DNA of 64,000 nucleotides from Pachypanchax playfairii (taxonomy: Eukaryota > Chordata > Actinopteri > Cyprinodontiformes > Aplocheilidae): the NCBI GenBank assembly GCA_006937955.1, contig SSNP01000007.1, positions 7,600,663 through 7,664,662 on the forward strand, written 5' to 3'. The notes below the pieces were generated by a model. That model was not told where the DNA came from. It ran no database searches and saw nothing but the letters and a program-made list of their open reading frames with translations. This document shows, piece after piece, positions 41,001 through 55,623 of the stretch. Position 1 is the first letter of the stretch, and each line of letters opens with the position of its first letter. Made by a program: the position numbers and the translations under genes.

Positions 41001-44000
41001 TATCTTAGATCTGTGTAACATAGGGTTAATTCTTAAAATGCTGGTTTTAACACATCAGTGTGATGAATTAAAGAAAACCCATGATGACTTATAACATGAG
41101 CTGTGATGTATTTTTATAAAAATCTTTAGTAAAAACTATCTGATGTGTAACTGATAAGAAGGAAAAACACATCTTAAAAAACAAACATAGTAATGGCGGA
41201 GGTTTGTGAAGGTTATTATGTCTTTAATTAACTATTTAGATAATTTTAGTGTTATTACATTCTGTTTTGGTGACTTTTACTTTCATGAAACTGGTAGACT
41301 TGTTCACTGCTCGATTATGCTGTTAAACATTGTATAAAATTGAATCTTACACTTGTTGATTTGAAGCAGTCATCTGCAGTGGTATATTTTTATAAGGACA
41401 TTGTTTCCACAGTTCTTGTGGGTTTATGTCTGATTCGCAGAAGGATCGTTAATTGCAGGCTCTTAAACTGTGTTTCATGCAGCAGAAACTGGCGAGATGG
41501 CAGCAGATTGTTTGATAATGTTGCGCCGAGGACCTCTTTAACAGATGTTGATCAAAATCTCAAAACCTCTTAGCTTTACAGATTGATTTTTTTTATATAT
41601 ATTACCAGGGGATCAAAAGACTCCTCACAATGTAAAAAGCAAAGAGATTTGTCATTGATGGATCACTGTTTTACCTCTGCAGTTACAGCAGACTGAAACA
41701 GGATGTGATGTAAATGCAGTAAAATGACACATAAAAGTCCTGAATACTGAAATTGACAGATGGGTAAAAAAAGGTCTAAATATTTTTAATTGTTTTTTTT
41801 TATGCATGATTAAAGTTGTTTCCCAGAGTCTGTTATCTTATATAATAAACTACATTGCAGAATTATTATTATTTTTATTGTTGTTGTTGTTGTTTTCTGT
41901 TTTGCTATCGGGTTTGAATCTTTGTCTTTACTTGGGACTTGAGAAATGAGTGCAGCTGCATCCATTTCAAGTCTTTAATGTAATATTAAATGCATACCTC
42001 TGTCTCTGTGTGTTAAGCAGGACAGAGTCCAGGTGAATAATGGAGTTCTGACAATCAGCAGCTTAAATCTGGCTGACATTGGAATGTACCAGTGCGTGGC
42101 GGAGAACAAGCACGGACGAATCTTCACCAACGCTGAGCTCCGAGTCATCGGTAAGACCCGTTTCACGAGGCTTTAAGGATTTCTCTGAATTTACTCTGTT
42201 CAGATACATGTGAGGCCATACAGCAGCGTATCTTACACCCACAGTCATCCTGGCAGAACATTTGCTCCTCATGTCAGTATTTTCCCATCTGGGTCATCAA
42301 GATAATTTTACCAAAACAATATGTTTTTTTTTTCTCTCTCTTATTGCTTGTTACCTTTTGAGTCATTGCTATATGTAAAGCTGTATTTTCTGGAAAATAA
42401 GTTGAGTTACGTGAGAATGGACTATTCTCCTTGTTCTGTTTGCTCGCATTTTTTGCACGGAATCTAATTATTGTCTCTTTATTTGATGCTTGTTGCACAT
42501 CGGATAAGTTGAACTGATTGAGTTGACAGATATCAAAATTGTGTTTCAGTAAGATTTATTGAAATATATATTCACATATATATCATAGAATGTTGTTTTG
42601 TTTGTTCCATTTTATTATTAACTGGCTTTTTATTTATTATTTCTCAATTAAACAACCTCGTCAATTGCACTAATAAAAATATTGACCTCAATCTACTTAA
42701 AAAAGTTAAGGCAACTTTTTGCATCAGATTATTATGTAGATAAATCTTCTTTTTTCAGTCAGATTAACTAATATTTTTATTTTGTCAACAACAGAATTCA
42801 AGTAATCTCAACTAACCTTTGATTCAGGCAAACAAATTATTGAACATCATTTCCACTCACAACTATGTTGAAATGGCTTGAAATAATATGTTAGCCACGT
42901 TTGGAGAAATAAGTGGAATTTTTTTAGCATACGTTTTTGGTTTAGTTTGACTTTTAGGTTATGCTTAATTATGTGTATGTATTCATTGTTCTTTTTCTTT
43001 TAACGTTATATCTTCAGTTTATCCTTCTTAGGGACCCAGTGCATGCTGGGAGAAAAGTGGGTGGGGCCTCATTAGCTGCCATTTTGGGTAGATTATTGCT
43101 GTGAGTACAAGACATGCTATCAGAACAAAACTGACTGTCTTTCTTAGAGGTTAGAACACCATAACAGTAATATACTTATTCATAGTTACAGATAGTGATG
43201 AGGCAAAAATCCCCCCAAAAAATACAAAATTAAATTCAGATTACATAACCAAAATAAGACATGTGCCAGCATAATCTTTTAAAATTAAAATTATATATTT
43301 TTCTGCATATTAGAGATACTAATATGAAAAGTGTAACCTGAGAGCATTAAGGGAACCTCAGAATATACAGTGTAAGCCTATTTGTAAAACTTGGTATGAG
43401 TGAGTTCAGTCAAAATTTACACCTTCCTTTTTTGAAAAACAGTTACGCTCTTCATGAATTTCAATGTGATGCATGAATATCGGGCTGCGTCTAACTTCTG
43501 TAAGTCCTGTTGGCTTGCCTTCCGAGCCAGAGCATGAACAAAAAAAAAACACAAAACATTATTAAAGCTGAAAAAGACAGCACAATCTCATAAAGACGCT
43601 CACTGGAAAAACCTTATTCTTACTAAACCCAATACATGTCCAGCCTGTAGCAAGACCCAGAATGCATTAGGTGATCGACTGGGATAAATACAAAATGCTT
43701 GTAAAGGAAAAAACATACAATATATTGTATTTTGAACAAATGCATCTCAATTTCAAATTATTAATTTTTAAGTAAAGATACAAACAAATATTTTTCTTGT
43801 TAATGTCACAAAGTTAATTTTTGTCATATATACAAATGTTCAGCATCGCTTTTGTGTCACGGCCTATATCTAATTATACTTTTCTTCATTAACTTGAGCT
43901 ACTTCCTGTATGGCACTGGAAAACCTTCTTTAGTAAAGTCCTAATGAGTGAATATTGTTTTGACGGGAACTTAGCAGCCCATAGAGAATGAACTCATCAT

Positions 44001-47000
44001 GTAACATGTAATTACACTGATGTATAATTGAATCAGTTAAAGACCTCCTTGACTTTTGAAATACCATCAGTGAAATGTCTTTCTGACAATTCCTATAGTA
44101 TATAATGCAGAATACAAAAATACTTCATTCTTAATTAAACTCATCACTTCTGTCTTTATTAAAAAGATTTATGTTTTGTTTTTTAATAAAGATATTCATA
44201 GTAAACCTGATGAACACTTTCTTTATACCTCCATCAAACGTTACAATATGCATTAAAACTGCATGTAGAAAGTACTTAAAACACAAATAAGTCTTAAAAT
44301 ATATAACCTGGAAACATGGATGATGTATTGCAATTATGTGGAATATGTAGCCACATTATTATAAAACACCAGAACTGTCAGGTAACAGACAGAGAGGTAA
44401 TGTAATTGGTCATCAAAATGCCATTAAAAACCTGGTTCAAGAGTTAAATATCTGTGCACTTGAGAAACAGTCATTTAAAGAAAGAAAGAACAACATATAT
44501 ACATATAATTTTAAACCTTAGTTGATGGAATGACAGCACTTTGCAGACACAGTTTGACACCAAAGCATTATGCCAGTATCAGAAGTCTGTCAGAGTCACT
44601 TCACTAACTTGCAGAGCAGAATTGTGTTTAGAGACATAAATGCTCTGATTGGCAGCTCAACATGAAATAACTGCATGTTTTAAGAGACGACTGATGCTGC
44701 AGAGCTCTCAGAGCCCCTGGGCGGGTTCCCAGAACTGTTTACACGTATATCTTGAAAAAAAAAACATCAGGGAGTGAAAGTGACAAATCTGTCAGCAATT
44801 TTTTTTTTAAGTATTGTTGTTTGGCCACTTCTGCACTGTTGCTCATGATTTACTGAGGTTCATCACAGCGGTCTTTTCTTAGAAGTTGGAACCAGAAAAA
44901 AAGGCATTTAAATTTGATCATATATTGGAATTTAACCGAAACTGATCGTAAGCTGTAAAACGTTTTATTTTACACTATTTGTTGGTGTGATATGAGTAAT
45001 TCTCATTTTGCTTTTCTTGTGGTGATGAAATGGTCAAACTCTAAGAAAATAATAAAGTCCACTTCACATTCGTTACCAAGTAGTGAAGGGTCTGATTGAA
45101 CATTTCTACTATCTTGACTGCCACAGAAATTAAGACATTTTACTGAAACAGTAATTTTTCACTGTGAACTGACTTTGTAAAAATTTCTCTCTGTTGTCCT
45201 GGAAATACAGAAATGGTACATTTTTGGTCATAAGAACAAACCCTGGCACTCTACATGTTGCAAGACCTAAAGCTTTTGTGCATTTTGCATTACTGGACGT
45301 ATCATTATACGCCTTTCTGTCTGTGCACCAGCATATGTTGACAGATGTTCAGTTTTGTCTCTCGCGCCAGGCAGTGTGTTCACTTTGAAGAGCTTTTTGC
45401 TGAGTCTGTGCGCATATAAAGCAGCTCCAGACGACGGTGCATGGTAATTAAGGCCTAAAGGAGCAACAACAAAGCCTCTCTCTTGTTTTACATTCCCTCA
45501 TTTTTGTTTCAGAGCTCCACCACCCAGTTCTTATTACATGATATTCTTCTATGGAAAATTCATAGAACTGGATAGATAATTTCTCATTCATTTCAACATA
45601 TTAAAAAAACAACCTTGAAAATGATGCACGATGCTTCATTTACGAGTCTGCCTTTGAATGTGTGCAAACAAAAGCATATTTGTGTGGAAAATACAGCATG
45701 TAAGCGCTGACCTGCCTAATGGATGAAGTGACCTTCATGTTTTAGGAAACCTCTTCTGTCTTCTGCAAAAAGCCCTCACTCCATTTACTTGCATTTTTTT
45801 TTTTCTTTTAACTCAGTGAACTTAATCCTCCTGACTTTTTCCCACAATTTCCTTTTGGTTCTTTTCTTTAGCCATCACTCCAGACTTCTCCCAGAATCTG
45901 TTAAAGGACCAAACTTTGGCCCGACAGGGCGGCGATGTTCTGATCGAATGCAAACCCAGAATGTCTCCTCGGGGCGTGATTTCTTGGAGGAAGGGGAAGG
46001 AGGCCCTACGCGAGAGCCACAGGTACCAGGTTCCTTTGTGTTCCTACACTGTCTTTGAGACTGTTGTATAGTTTGTCTGCTTTACTTGCAGAAGCGTATT
46101 TCATCGACTTATTTCATTGTACCCTACTTGATATTCATGGTGACAACCTGCAAAGAACAGAATCACAGTGTGACACAGTATAATTTGCATTGCATGGCAG
46201 GTTCTGCACTATGACGCTTTCCGCTGTTATCTACATTTCCTCCCTGAACTCCATTGTACCTTGTTCTTCTGGCTGGTTTCTTCTCTGTTTATTCAAGATA
46301 ATTGGGCGTTCCTAGACTGCAGCAGTTGGATCGATGCACTGATCCATCATCTCATTAGCAGCGTGCAAGGCCTGGAGGGTCATTAGAGCACCATGCGAAC
46401 GGTGATACAGACCACCGCTGAGGCATAGGAGAAGCAAGTAAAATGCCCAAAAGGACTGATCAATGGGTCGCTGCTGTGCTTACATTCTTTTGTGATGGCA
46501 GCAGCAATACCAAGGGAATAAGCAGGGCACCTTTTTTATTTGAAATCAGGTTAAGAACGGATCGATGCAATACCTCTGTGTGGAGGGAAGGAGACAGGAG
46601 AAGGGAAAAAAAAATGTAGTCAGGCAAGGAGAAGCTATTCTCCTTCTGAAAACATAATTCTGGTTGTTGTAGCAGACTGTCGACACTCTGAGACGGATCC
46701 GAATTTATGCTGTTTATGCTCACGCACACTCCAATAAACAGGGACTCATTTGCAGACACAGTTAAAGGCAGCTTGATGCAATTTAGCCATTTTTGCAAGT
46801 GAAGTAGAAATATCTTTTCGAGAGCAGAAACAATTACAAAAACAAGCAGTAACCATTCTTTCTCTGAAATGTCCCTGTTTGGTAATATTTGTGATTTTCA
46901 CAAGCTTTAAACTTTCAACTTAATTAAACTGGGAGAAACAGAAACATCCTGGTGTGCAGTTGCATTTTAATTGTTGCTCTCTTAGAGGTACTCTCTCTCC

Positions 47001-50000
47001 TGTGTGTGTGTTTGTGTTTGAGGGGGTTGTTCACTCTCTGATGATTTTTTTTTTTAACCACAATTTCTCCTTTTGTAGTACAAACTTTGATCCATGCAAA
47101 TGACTCCCTTTGTTTGACGATGTCTTTATTTTTAGCAGGAATGTACCAGCTGATCTGTGCAGCTATTTGGTGAGGGTCTATATTTCTCATTTATTGTGGG
47201 ATTAATTGTGAAACAAGCTCAATAGCTTTCCTCACATCTTACTTGTGTTGCATCCATCTTTGCCGCAGCGTGGGTGCTGCAGGTTTAGTCATCTCTCACC
47301 TCCACCTGGCTGACAGCACATTTGGGAAACTGAACATTTGATCTTATTCTTAATTCCAAAGCCAGGCTCAGACATTCAAGTCAGAGGACAAAAAGATGTT
47401 TTATTTGACGGATATCAGCAGAATCAGCAGCAAGATTATATGTTCCAAATGCCTGCTAAATGTTTAGCTCAGGTTGCAGATTTATCAGCCTGTCAAGTAT
47501 TGAAAGAAAAATGCATCCAAGCTGCAATGTGTGATATAAATCACAGCCATAAAGGCAAGATTTCCCGTATGAGATTTAATATCACACCCTTGCCCTGAAG
47601 TGGGGAAGCTATGAGCAGGAAGTTAGGCTTTTACATCATTGCAACGTTTCTCCTGTTCCCTTGTTCCCGGCTTGTTAGCATTTACTTTTCCCCCACATTG
47701 AAATGAGGCTGTTGCTGCTGCCATTACAATGCTACCACAATACTAATCCATCCCACTGGCTCAGCCAAAGTACCCATAATTCTTCCTAATCTTCAAGGGA
47801 TGATGTCTTCAAGAATCGTAGGTAGAAGAAAACAAATCGTCTAAGAACAATGCAGAATCTGATTAGTTAATAAAATCATGCTAGGGCGATACCCAAGTCA
47901 GCTCATATCCAATACATGTAAAATAAGATAGTCCTCTAATAGGATTGCTGGGCACTCAAAGTATGCAGGGAACTATGAGGTTAGAAATAAAGTGGTTACC
48001 TTAATTAAATTTTATTGCTGACCACTGCCAGCATTTGCAAAGTGGATATAAGAAATAGCTCTTAGAAATATTACCCTGAGATCAAGCCTCTGTATTTAGG
48101 ATTGTTAGACAAAACAATATCTGTTGTGCTTTTGGTCCAACGTGAATGAATTTACAATCCTGCTACAGTGATGCAGAAAATTTCCAGTTGTGTTGCAGAA
48201 AACGGAACGTGCATCTCAAGTGAAAGATTTAAGCAGCACTTGAGGAAATTGCAAGTTATTTGTAAAATACAGCCTTAATTATACAATCCTTCTTAAGTGG
48301 TTGAAAGACTGTTTTCATTTACAGTCTCTTGGTTTTTGTTATGCCGTGGAGAGGTGTTCAGATTACCACCAATAGTTCACTTTAATACCAGCCACTGAGG
48401 TTGAGGTAAAGTGCCTGTTTACGTGATCGTGCCACTCCAGCTTTTATGCACTTCAGACATTTCACCAATACCTTAATTGCTTTAGGGCAACCTTTTGGGG
48501 AAAAGGGATCAAAGTGAGAGCATTTTTGACAGATATTGCTCTTTGCATCTCTATCTTATGCTGTTTCTTTGTAGCTTTGGTGCAGAAGAAGCCTGACACA
48601 GGCTTTTGCACACTTTAATGGCAAGCCTTATCCTTGTGACATCTCATATCCATAACTCTTTGTTATAGCCCATTACAAAGAAAGCCCTCAGTTCACTTAG
48701 GAGAATATACGTCTGGTTCGGCAGGGACTAGACACCGTTGTAAGAATGAATGTATTTTAATTCTTCAGCCTTTGAAGCAACACGGGTCATTTTTGATCAT
48801 TTCAGAAGACCCATGATCCCTTTAAGGGATTCTTTAGAAAGTGCTGTTCAATTTTTCTGACAATTTTTATTTGAAAAAGTGTTTCAACCCCATTACATGT
48901 AGTTTAAATGATAATAAATGCTCGAGTGAGGATTTTGTGTCAAGGGAAAAGGCATTTTATTTGTATGAAAATTAATTTATAAGATGTGACTGTGGTTTAG
49001 AAATTACTAAAATCATCCATGATATAATTAAATTGTGCTGACCTTTCAGGCTGAGGTAATTAGCGGTAGAGATGTTTTTCATTAGAGCTTGACATTAAAA
49101 AAAAAGTCAAATCTGGAGTAGTTTCTGAGTTTAATGTCTGGTTTTGTTTTGTTTTCTTTTTTGTCTTTAATGAAAATAAAACATGTCAAAGATCAAATTG
49201 AGAGCAGAAAATCATTTGTCTGTGTTACATATACAGATTTATTCTCTTGAAGCTTATTGGAATGTACATGTTTTTAATAAATTTGATAAAAACCTTCTAT
49301 TATTAAATTATGTAGCAGTGGGTAAAAGTAGTACCAGTGGAAATTTTTTTAATGTCCCTGTAGGTATCTTTTTTTTCCTTCCCCTTTGGAGAGATCTGAA
49401 CTGGTAAAGACGTTTTTAATTAAGGCCATCTCTGTAATCCAGACCCCTGACTTCAATGAGACGTCTGAAAGTCGGCTCTGAAGTAACATCCTTGTACTGT
49501 CTCTAATATTTCTCTTCTTTTTGAGGAAGTAGAATAGACATAATAGGATAATCAGAAATGGACCGAGCTCTTATTTTATCTTATTTAATTTAAGCTGTTG
49601 GGGCTTTATTGTTTCTTATAAATGATTTGTCTTTGCCTTCTAAAAGCAGAAAAGACTTTTGTTATTGTTTCAGAACCCACAGTGATCATCATCAATTGTA
49701 AAATTTAGAATGCTAGAAGTCTAAAACTCCTTTTTAACCCTTTTTTGGGTACGAAGTGGGAGGTAACAAAGATGCAATCAATAAACTTCAAGACAAATGT
49801 TGCAGTCATATTGTGTTTTAACAGATTAAAGGATGTGATGGATTGAATCCAGTAATTATGAAGTTTAAGAGCGATAACAGGAATAATATGTTCTTTAAAT
49901 CAGCTGGTACTAGTGAGGGAAAAAAGCATCAATGCTCTTCTTTTGGTATTAAAGCTTAATTATTTTGAAACACACGGAACAAGGCTGTTGATAAAGTTTG

Positions 50001-53000
50001 CATTAAATATGGATTTTAATAAAAGGGTTTTATTGCCACTGTCTACATATTGAAGACATGAATAGATCCTTTCACATTTTAATTGGTGCATTTTGTGTAG
50101 TTTTTCCACAGAAGATTAAAGTCTTTTTGACATCAACTTATTAATTATTTTGTGCCTCAATCACCTGCAACCCTGTAATTAGTTTTTCTTTTATAAAGTG
50201 TTTTCTCTTTTCTGATATTTGTGAATCTCATCAAACAAGTTTCAGTTTTAAATGTTTTCTTTTTGCATCCTTTATCCTTGACTTTGATCACTCTAAAAAG
50301 AGACATTAATGTCAAAATAAATGTCTCCTTACAAGTTGTTCCCCATGTTTCAAGCCTATTTAGTACCATAATGTTATAAGCACTCCCTCTGCTTTTAATA
50401 GTTTCTCCAGTCCATTAACACTAACATTTTAAAGGCTTTTCTAAAGATGAAAATCCTGTTTTTTTTCTGTTTGTTGTTTGCTACATATTCCTCCATCCAT
50501 CCATTCTCTACATTCTGTCCCTGTGCAGGATTGCAGGGAGCTGGTGCTTATCTCCAGCAGTCATTAGGTGAGAGGCGAGGTTATTCCCCGGACAGGTCAC
50601 AAGTCCATCACAGTGCCAAATAGAGACAAGCAACCAATCACACACACACACACACAATCCCACCTAGGGCCAATTTAAAATCACCAATTAACCCAAACTA
50701 CATGTTTTTGGTCTGTGGGAGAAACCCAACCCACGCATACACAGGGATAAGGAAGCCCACAGAAAGGCCTCAACCAAGTTTCAAACTCGTCTTCTTTTCA
50801 CACAGCTGTGTTACCAACTGCACCACTGTGCAGCAACTGTGCAGGTGTAAGAAAAAGTAATGCAAAATACACATTTTTATATTTATGTAAATTACACCTT
50901 CAAAATGTGCAGTTTCATCATGGTGTGACATTTATTTTTTGCAAAAGCCATATTTTAGCACTTATATGCACCCTTGATCACCTCAGTATCAACATAAACT
51001 CAAAATGAGACATTTGCCTCAAAGTGATTTTGCACCTCTCTTATCAACTCGGTGGTGACAGATCAAACAGAAACTCCTCAAACTGAGCTGCTGCTCACAT
51101 CACACTGACTCACGAGCTGATCATAACTTCAGACAGAAGTTTGGATGTTTTAATACTTTGAACTTGCTGTTGCACTTTTGATATGGAGCGACTGGTAATA
51201 TAAAGTGTTTTTTTCTTCCCTACAGAGTTATGGTGTTGGATAATGGAAGCCTGCGGATATCCAACGTGACCAAAATAGATGCAGGGATCTATACCTGCGT
51301 AGCCAGAAACCAGTTTGGAGTTGCAAGCAGCACCGGCAGCCTTTTGGTCAAAGGTAATTCACTTATTGATTAATTACAGCAAATAGAAAATAGACGTTAA
51401 TTATTTGTTCTTTGTAATTGCTATAAAACAGTGTGATAGATCATTTATATTTCATTATATAATAAACATCCTATAATGTTTTGTCTCTAATAACATTGAA
51501 GGAACACAAAACCAAGTCATCATTGGGACAATAATATTCATCCGAAGGGTTTTATATCAAAGGTTTCTGGTTTCTTTCTTCATTTGGATGCAATTGAAGC
51601 ATTGATTTACTGTATAAATCTAAAACTTCCAACCCATGATGAAACCTTTTGAATGAAAGATAAAAGAAGTCCAGTTACCTTTTTAATAAAAGAATCAAGG
51701 TTCCTAAATCCCATTTATTAAATTTCATTCAGATAATTCTGACAAAGTTCTGGTCGATACTGAAACAAAAAAGTGAGGTAAAAACGATAACTGCAACAAA
51801 TCAGAGGGTGCGAGATTTCCTGATATGATAACAGAGCTTCCAAAAAGAAAAGTGGTTGCAAAGTAATATAAAACGTGTTGTCGAAAAAAATATTAAAAGC
51901 ATGAACACAATATAAAGTATACACTGATCTATTGTATCTGGTGATGCAGCTAAGTTTTTGGAAGATGATTTCCACCACAGTGGCAGCTGGAAATGAATTT
52001 ATTGACTGTGCATTGCATTTTTTTTCTACATGGATTGTTCCACTTTCAGATTAAAGATGAATGTACAACAAAGCATATAAGCGGGTATTTGTGTTTCCTG
52101 TGATAAAAGCACCTGGTGTGAGTGTTGGAGCACAAAGACTGAGCCATTCCAGATGGGGGGGGGGGCAGTAAGACAAAGTGATAACCTGTGGACCCGATAA
52201 GGTTTTTAGTTTACTTTACATCTTGTGGCTGCAGAAGGCAGCTTCCAAATATTCTTATTTTTTCAAATTTTCATGCAGATATCCTTTTTTTTCATGCCTA
52301 AAACCTCACAGTCATACTTTTAATTTACTCTTGAGGAAAGAGACCCAGATTATAAACAAAAGTAAAGATAAATTAAATTTTTGTTCATACTTTTTGGTTA
52401 TACTTTCTTTTTTTAGTAGTGTAAAATCATTAGTCTCTTTCATGATACTCAGTGACTGTTCAGTTACAGAGCTCGTCCTCCTCCTGTTGGTTTTTAGTCC
52501 ATTAGTTGTGAGTGCCGGGTCTCAGTGGCTTTCATGCCAAGCCTTTTTTTGGCCGACTTGTCTTGTTCCTTTCAGTCCTGCCAATTGTGTCCATTTGTGC
52601 TGTTAAAGGAAACTTCTTTATACTGTTTGTCTCTCATTTAGAGCCGTAGGCAAAGACTTCTGTCTCTTGTTTTGAGTTGTCTTTTTGATTTTTAAGTAGT
52701 TATTACAACTGTTGTGCTTAGCTGAGTGTGGCAGGCTTTTCTTGCTCCATCGAGGATAACTTTTTTCCAACTAATCCTTGAAGAATTTATAAAAACCAGC
52801 TTGCTCAGAGTTTGCTCTCAAACCAAGCCCTGGTGTTTTGCCAGCCTTTGCATTCTCTGACATGAAGGTACCCATAGGTTTGAAAATTAGATCTACCTCA
52901 GCTGCTACACTCTGTGATTCGAGTATTTCAAAGGAAAACGTTGAGGTTATGTTGCACAGTTTAGAAGCAAAGTCATTTAAAGCTCAAATCCCTTTTTTTT

Positions 53001-55567
53001 TTTTTGAATACCCATTATAATCCCATCACTTCGCCATGTGTCTGTCCCTGTAGATGCACAGAAACACACAGAAACACATACACACATGGGCATGTTTATT
53101 TTATTCCATGAATTATTCATATGAACTCTAAAAGGGTAAAGGAAACAATTCTTCTGTAAACTAAAAAAAACTTACACCATTAAAGCTCTTCTTTTGTGTT
53201 TCCTTCTCTTTGTGTCATTTAACTGGTGCAGAATCTTTTTCCTTTGACTACTTTCTTCTTCCTGTTTTGATGTCTCCGGCCAACGTTTATGTTTCATCTT
53301 ATCTTTAAGATGAGATATAAAAAGATTTTATTTCATATTTTTGTCACATTTACTTCATCTAGATACCATTAGCTTATTTTATAATAATAAAGCATAATTT
53401 TGTTTTGTGCTTATTAAAAATGCATTCTTGAAAATGATACCACATAATAGCAAAAATATTAATCATAATAAATTCACAGCCAGCTGCTGCTCTCCCATTT
53501 TTAGAAGTGGGCCAAGTCTGCTAGCTGCCAACATGGCCTCTTTTTTATGACGTTTTTCAGCTGGACTTGTTTCCTGTTTAAAAATGATGACATACATCCT
53601 CCTGACCACTCCCAAGAGTCCCTGAAACAGCCAATCTCATACTCAGTGTCCTTTTTTGATACTAGCTTCTTTATTATCTGGTTCTCTCTGTCAATTCTCA
53701 GTGAGTAGGTTTGTGAGTTGCACTCTAAAATTGAGTTTGGCTTCAGTCCATTGGTACTTTTGGGGCCAAACGAGTTCTGGGAGCTCACCTAAGGGAAATG
53801 AGATCTGGGGAACTTCTCTGTTTATATTTGAACTGCTGATAGGAACAGTGACGTGATGTCAGCAGCCAGCCAGTTGGTAGATGATTAAAATTCACATTGT
53901 AATTCCTTCCTTGCATATTCTTCAGACTAAAAAAAAAAATTATGGATCTTACTGTCGGTTCATCCATCAGTGTTTCTGTTCAGTTTCTCAGGGATCAATA
54001 TTATGTGTGAGCGTTTTAATAATATTATAATAATATATTCCATTAACTGGAACCACCAAATGGTTTATTACACAGAATTAACCAGATAGATAAATGATAT
54101 GAAACCAAAAGTAACCTGTCAGTGAACAGTAGGAGATGGTAAATGTTGAATATTTTCACCTTAAACCCAAATAAGGATTCATGATTGGTCCCAACTTTTT
54201 CTGGTCACAAGACTGATTAATAACCGTACTTTATATTTATATGTGTATGTTGGAATTTTGTAAACGCCCTTTATAGTTAAATACTGTCATCAATGTGTAT
54301 TGCTAATATTAGTTAGTCTAGTGCACAGCAACTAGTGAATACTCCTGGTTTTCTGAGATGCCAATTTAAATATATTGGCAGATCTTATTTTCTGTTGTAA
54401 ACCTGAATATGAGTTTTTAAATCTCACAATAATCACGTTTTGCAAAGTGAGAGTTGTACTATTAACATGTTCAATCACTGATTGTATACTTTATTTGACC
54501 AGACTTGTTTGGAGAGATTGTAGGTTGAAGTGGGAGTTTAATATAATCTGATCATCTACAACTCAAAACACAAAAATGTGGCATTATTTCTCTAGAAGTT
54601 ACAATTTCTGAAAAAAGCATCTGTGGCGCAAAAAAAACTTTTGAATTATAGAGTATTAATAACCAATCAGAGCAGCAGGTTAGATGGATGCCCTGCTGTA
54701 ACAGAATTTAGAGAAATAACCTCCTTTGACTGAAAATGACATAAACAAGATGGAGTTGCCCCTCTAATTATTAGTCGGGGAAAATAAAACAAATGTGATT
54801 TTGGTTGATTGACAGCAGCTAAAGGAAGTGAGACATGAGGCTCATTGCCTTCACACGCTGCAATGTTTAATTCATAAGTGTTTCTCTCCGTGGCTCATAG
54901 CCATGCTTGGTTTGTTTAAGATTTCAATCTGTTTAAATCACACACTTTTGCAGTGCAAGGAATTTTCTAGGTGTTTCTAAAGAGCAAAGTCAACAGTGCT
55001 GCTCTAATAAAATGCCTTTTGGTGATTCCTTTTCACAAGTGTTGTTGAATTGCAAATGTATTCATGGAGAAGCCCAGTTTTCCTCTCCTTTATTCTGCTT
55101 GTTCTCTTTACATGCACAATAAGCCAGTTATATCATAGTGTAGAAATAATATACAGATGCATCTAACTCAGTTTGTACCCTTACAGCTCACTAAAACAAA
55201 GCATCATTTCTCTTGAAAAGAGATTGTCTAAAGTTTGCATGCTTTCTGTGTGGAGTTTTTGTTTGCTGTTTTTTGAGTAAACAAAAAATGTGTCAAATTA
55301 TTTATTTTACAAATACATGCAAAAATAGTACAAATGGATTTGTTAAGTATTAATTCTTACATTATATGTATGTTTCAAATGGAGTGTTTTACTTTAATTA
55401 GTGTCTCAGGAGCCTTCATGCAACCGATATGACACATGGATATGGATATGGGTACTTGCTGATACCGAGTACCAATGCCGATACTTTTACCACACAAAAA
55501 AATGCAATGAATTGGAAGATAGGTTTGATTTTCTTCTCTGCTTGTTACAACAGGTGATGGTTAACTA

Positions 55568-55623
<56 letters not shown>

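Larger units (their letters stand above)
37044..42020 (+). other. Intron 8 (4977 bp)
   Basis: Contains a pyrimidine-rich stretch at about 38628-38757 and a direct duplication at 39033-39145 and 39697-39809. Nothing else recognised. Confidence 0.78.

Noticed and set aside
42650..42870. Possible palindromic repeat with 'aagttaaggcaactt'-type words
   Set aside because: Resembles a fish repeat from memory, but I could not define ends or arms.
43020..43680. Two similar motifs, 'acccagtgcatgctggg' and 'acccagaatgcattagg', as ends of a possible element
   Set aside because: They lie in the same orientation about 630 bp apart, without matching outer ends or target duplications. Too short to support an element.
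52178..52606. 142-codon open frame on the + strand
   Set aside because: Low-complexity hydrophobic and Ser/Phe-rich translation of AT-rich intron, without recognisable domain or homologue; about the length expected by chance in 64 kb.
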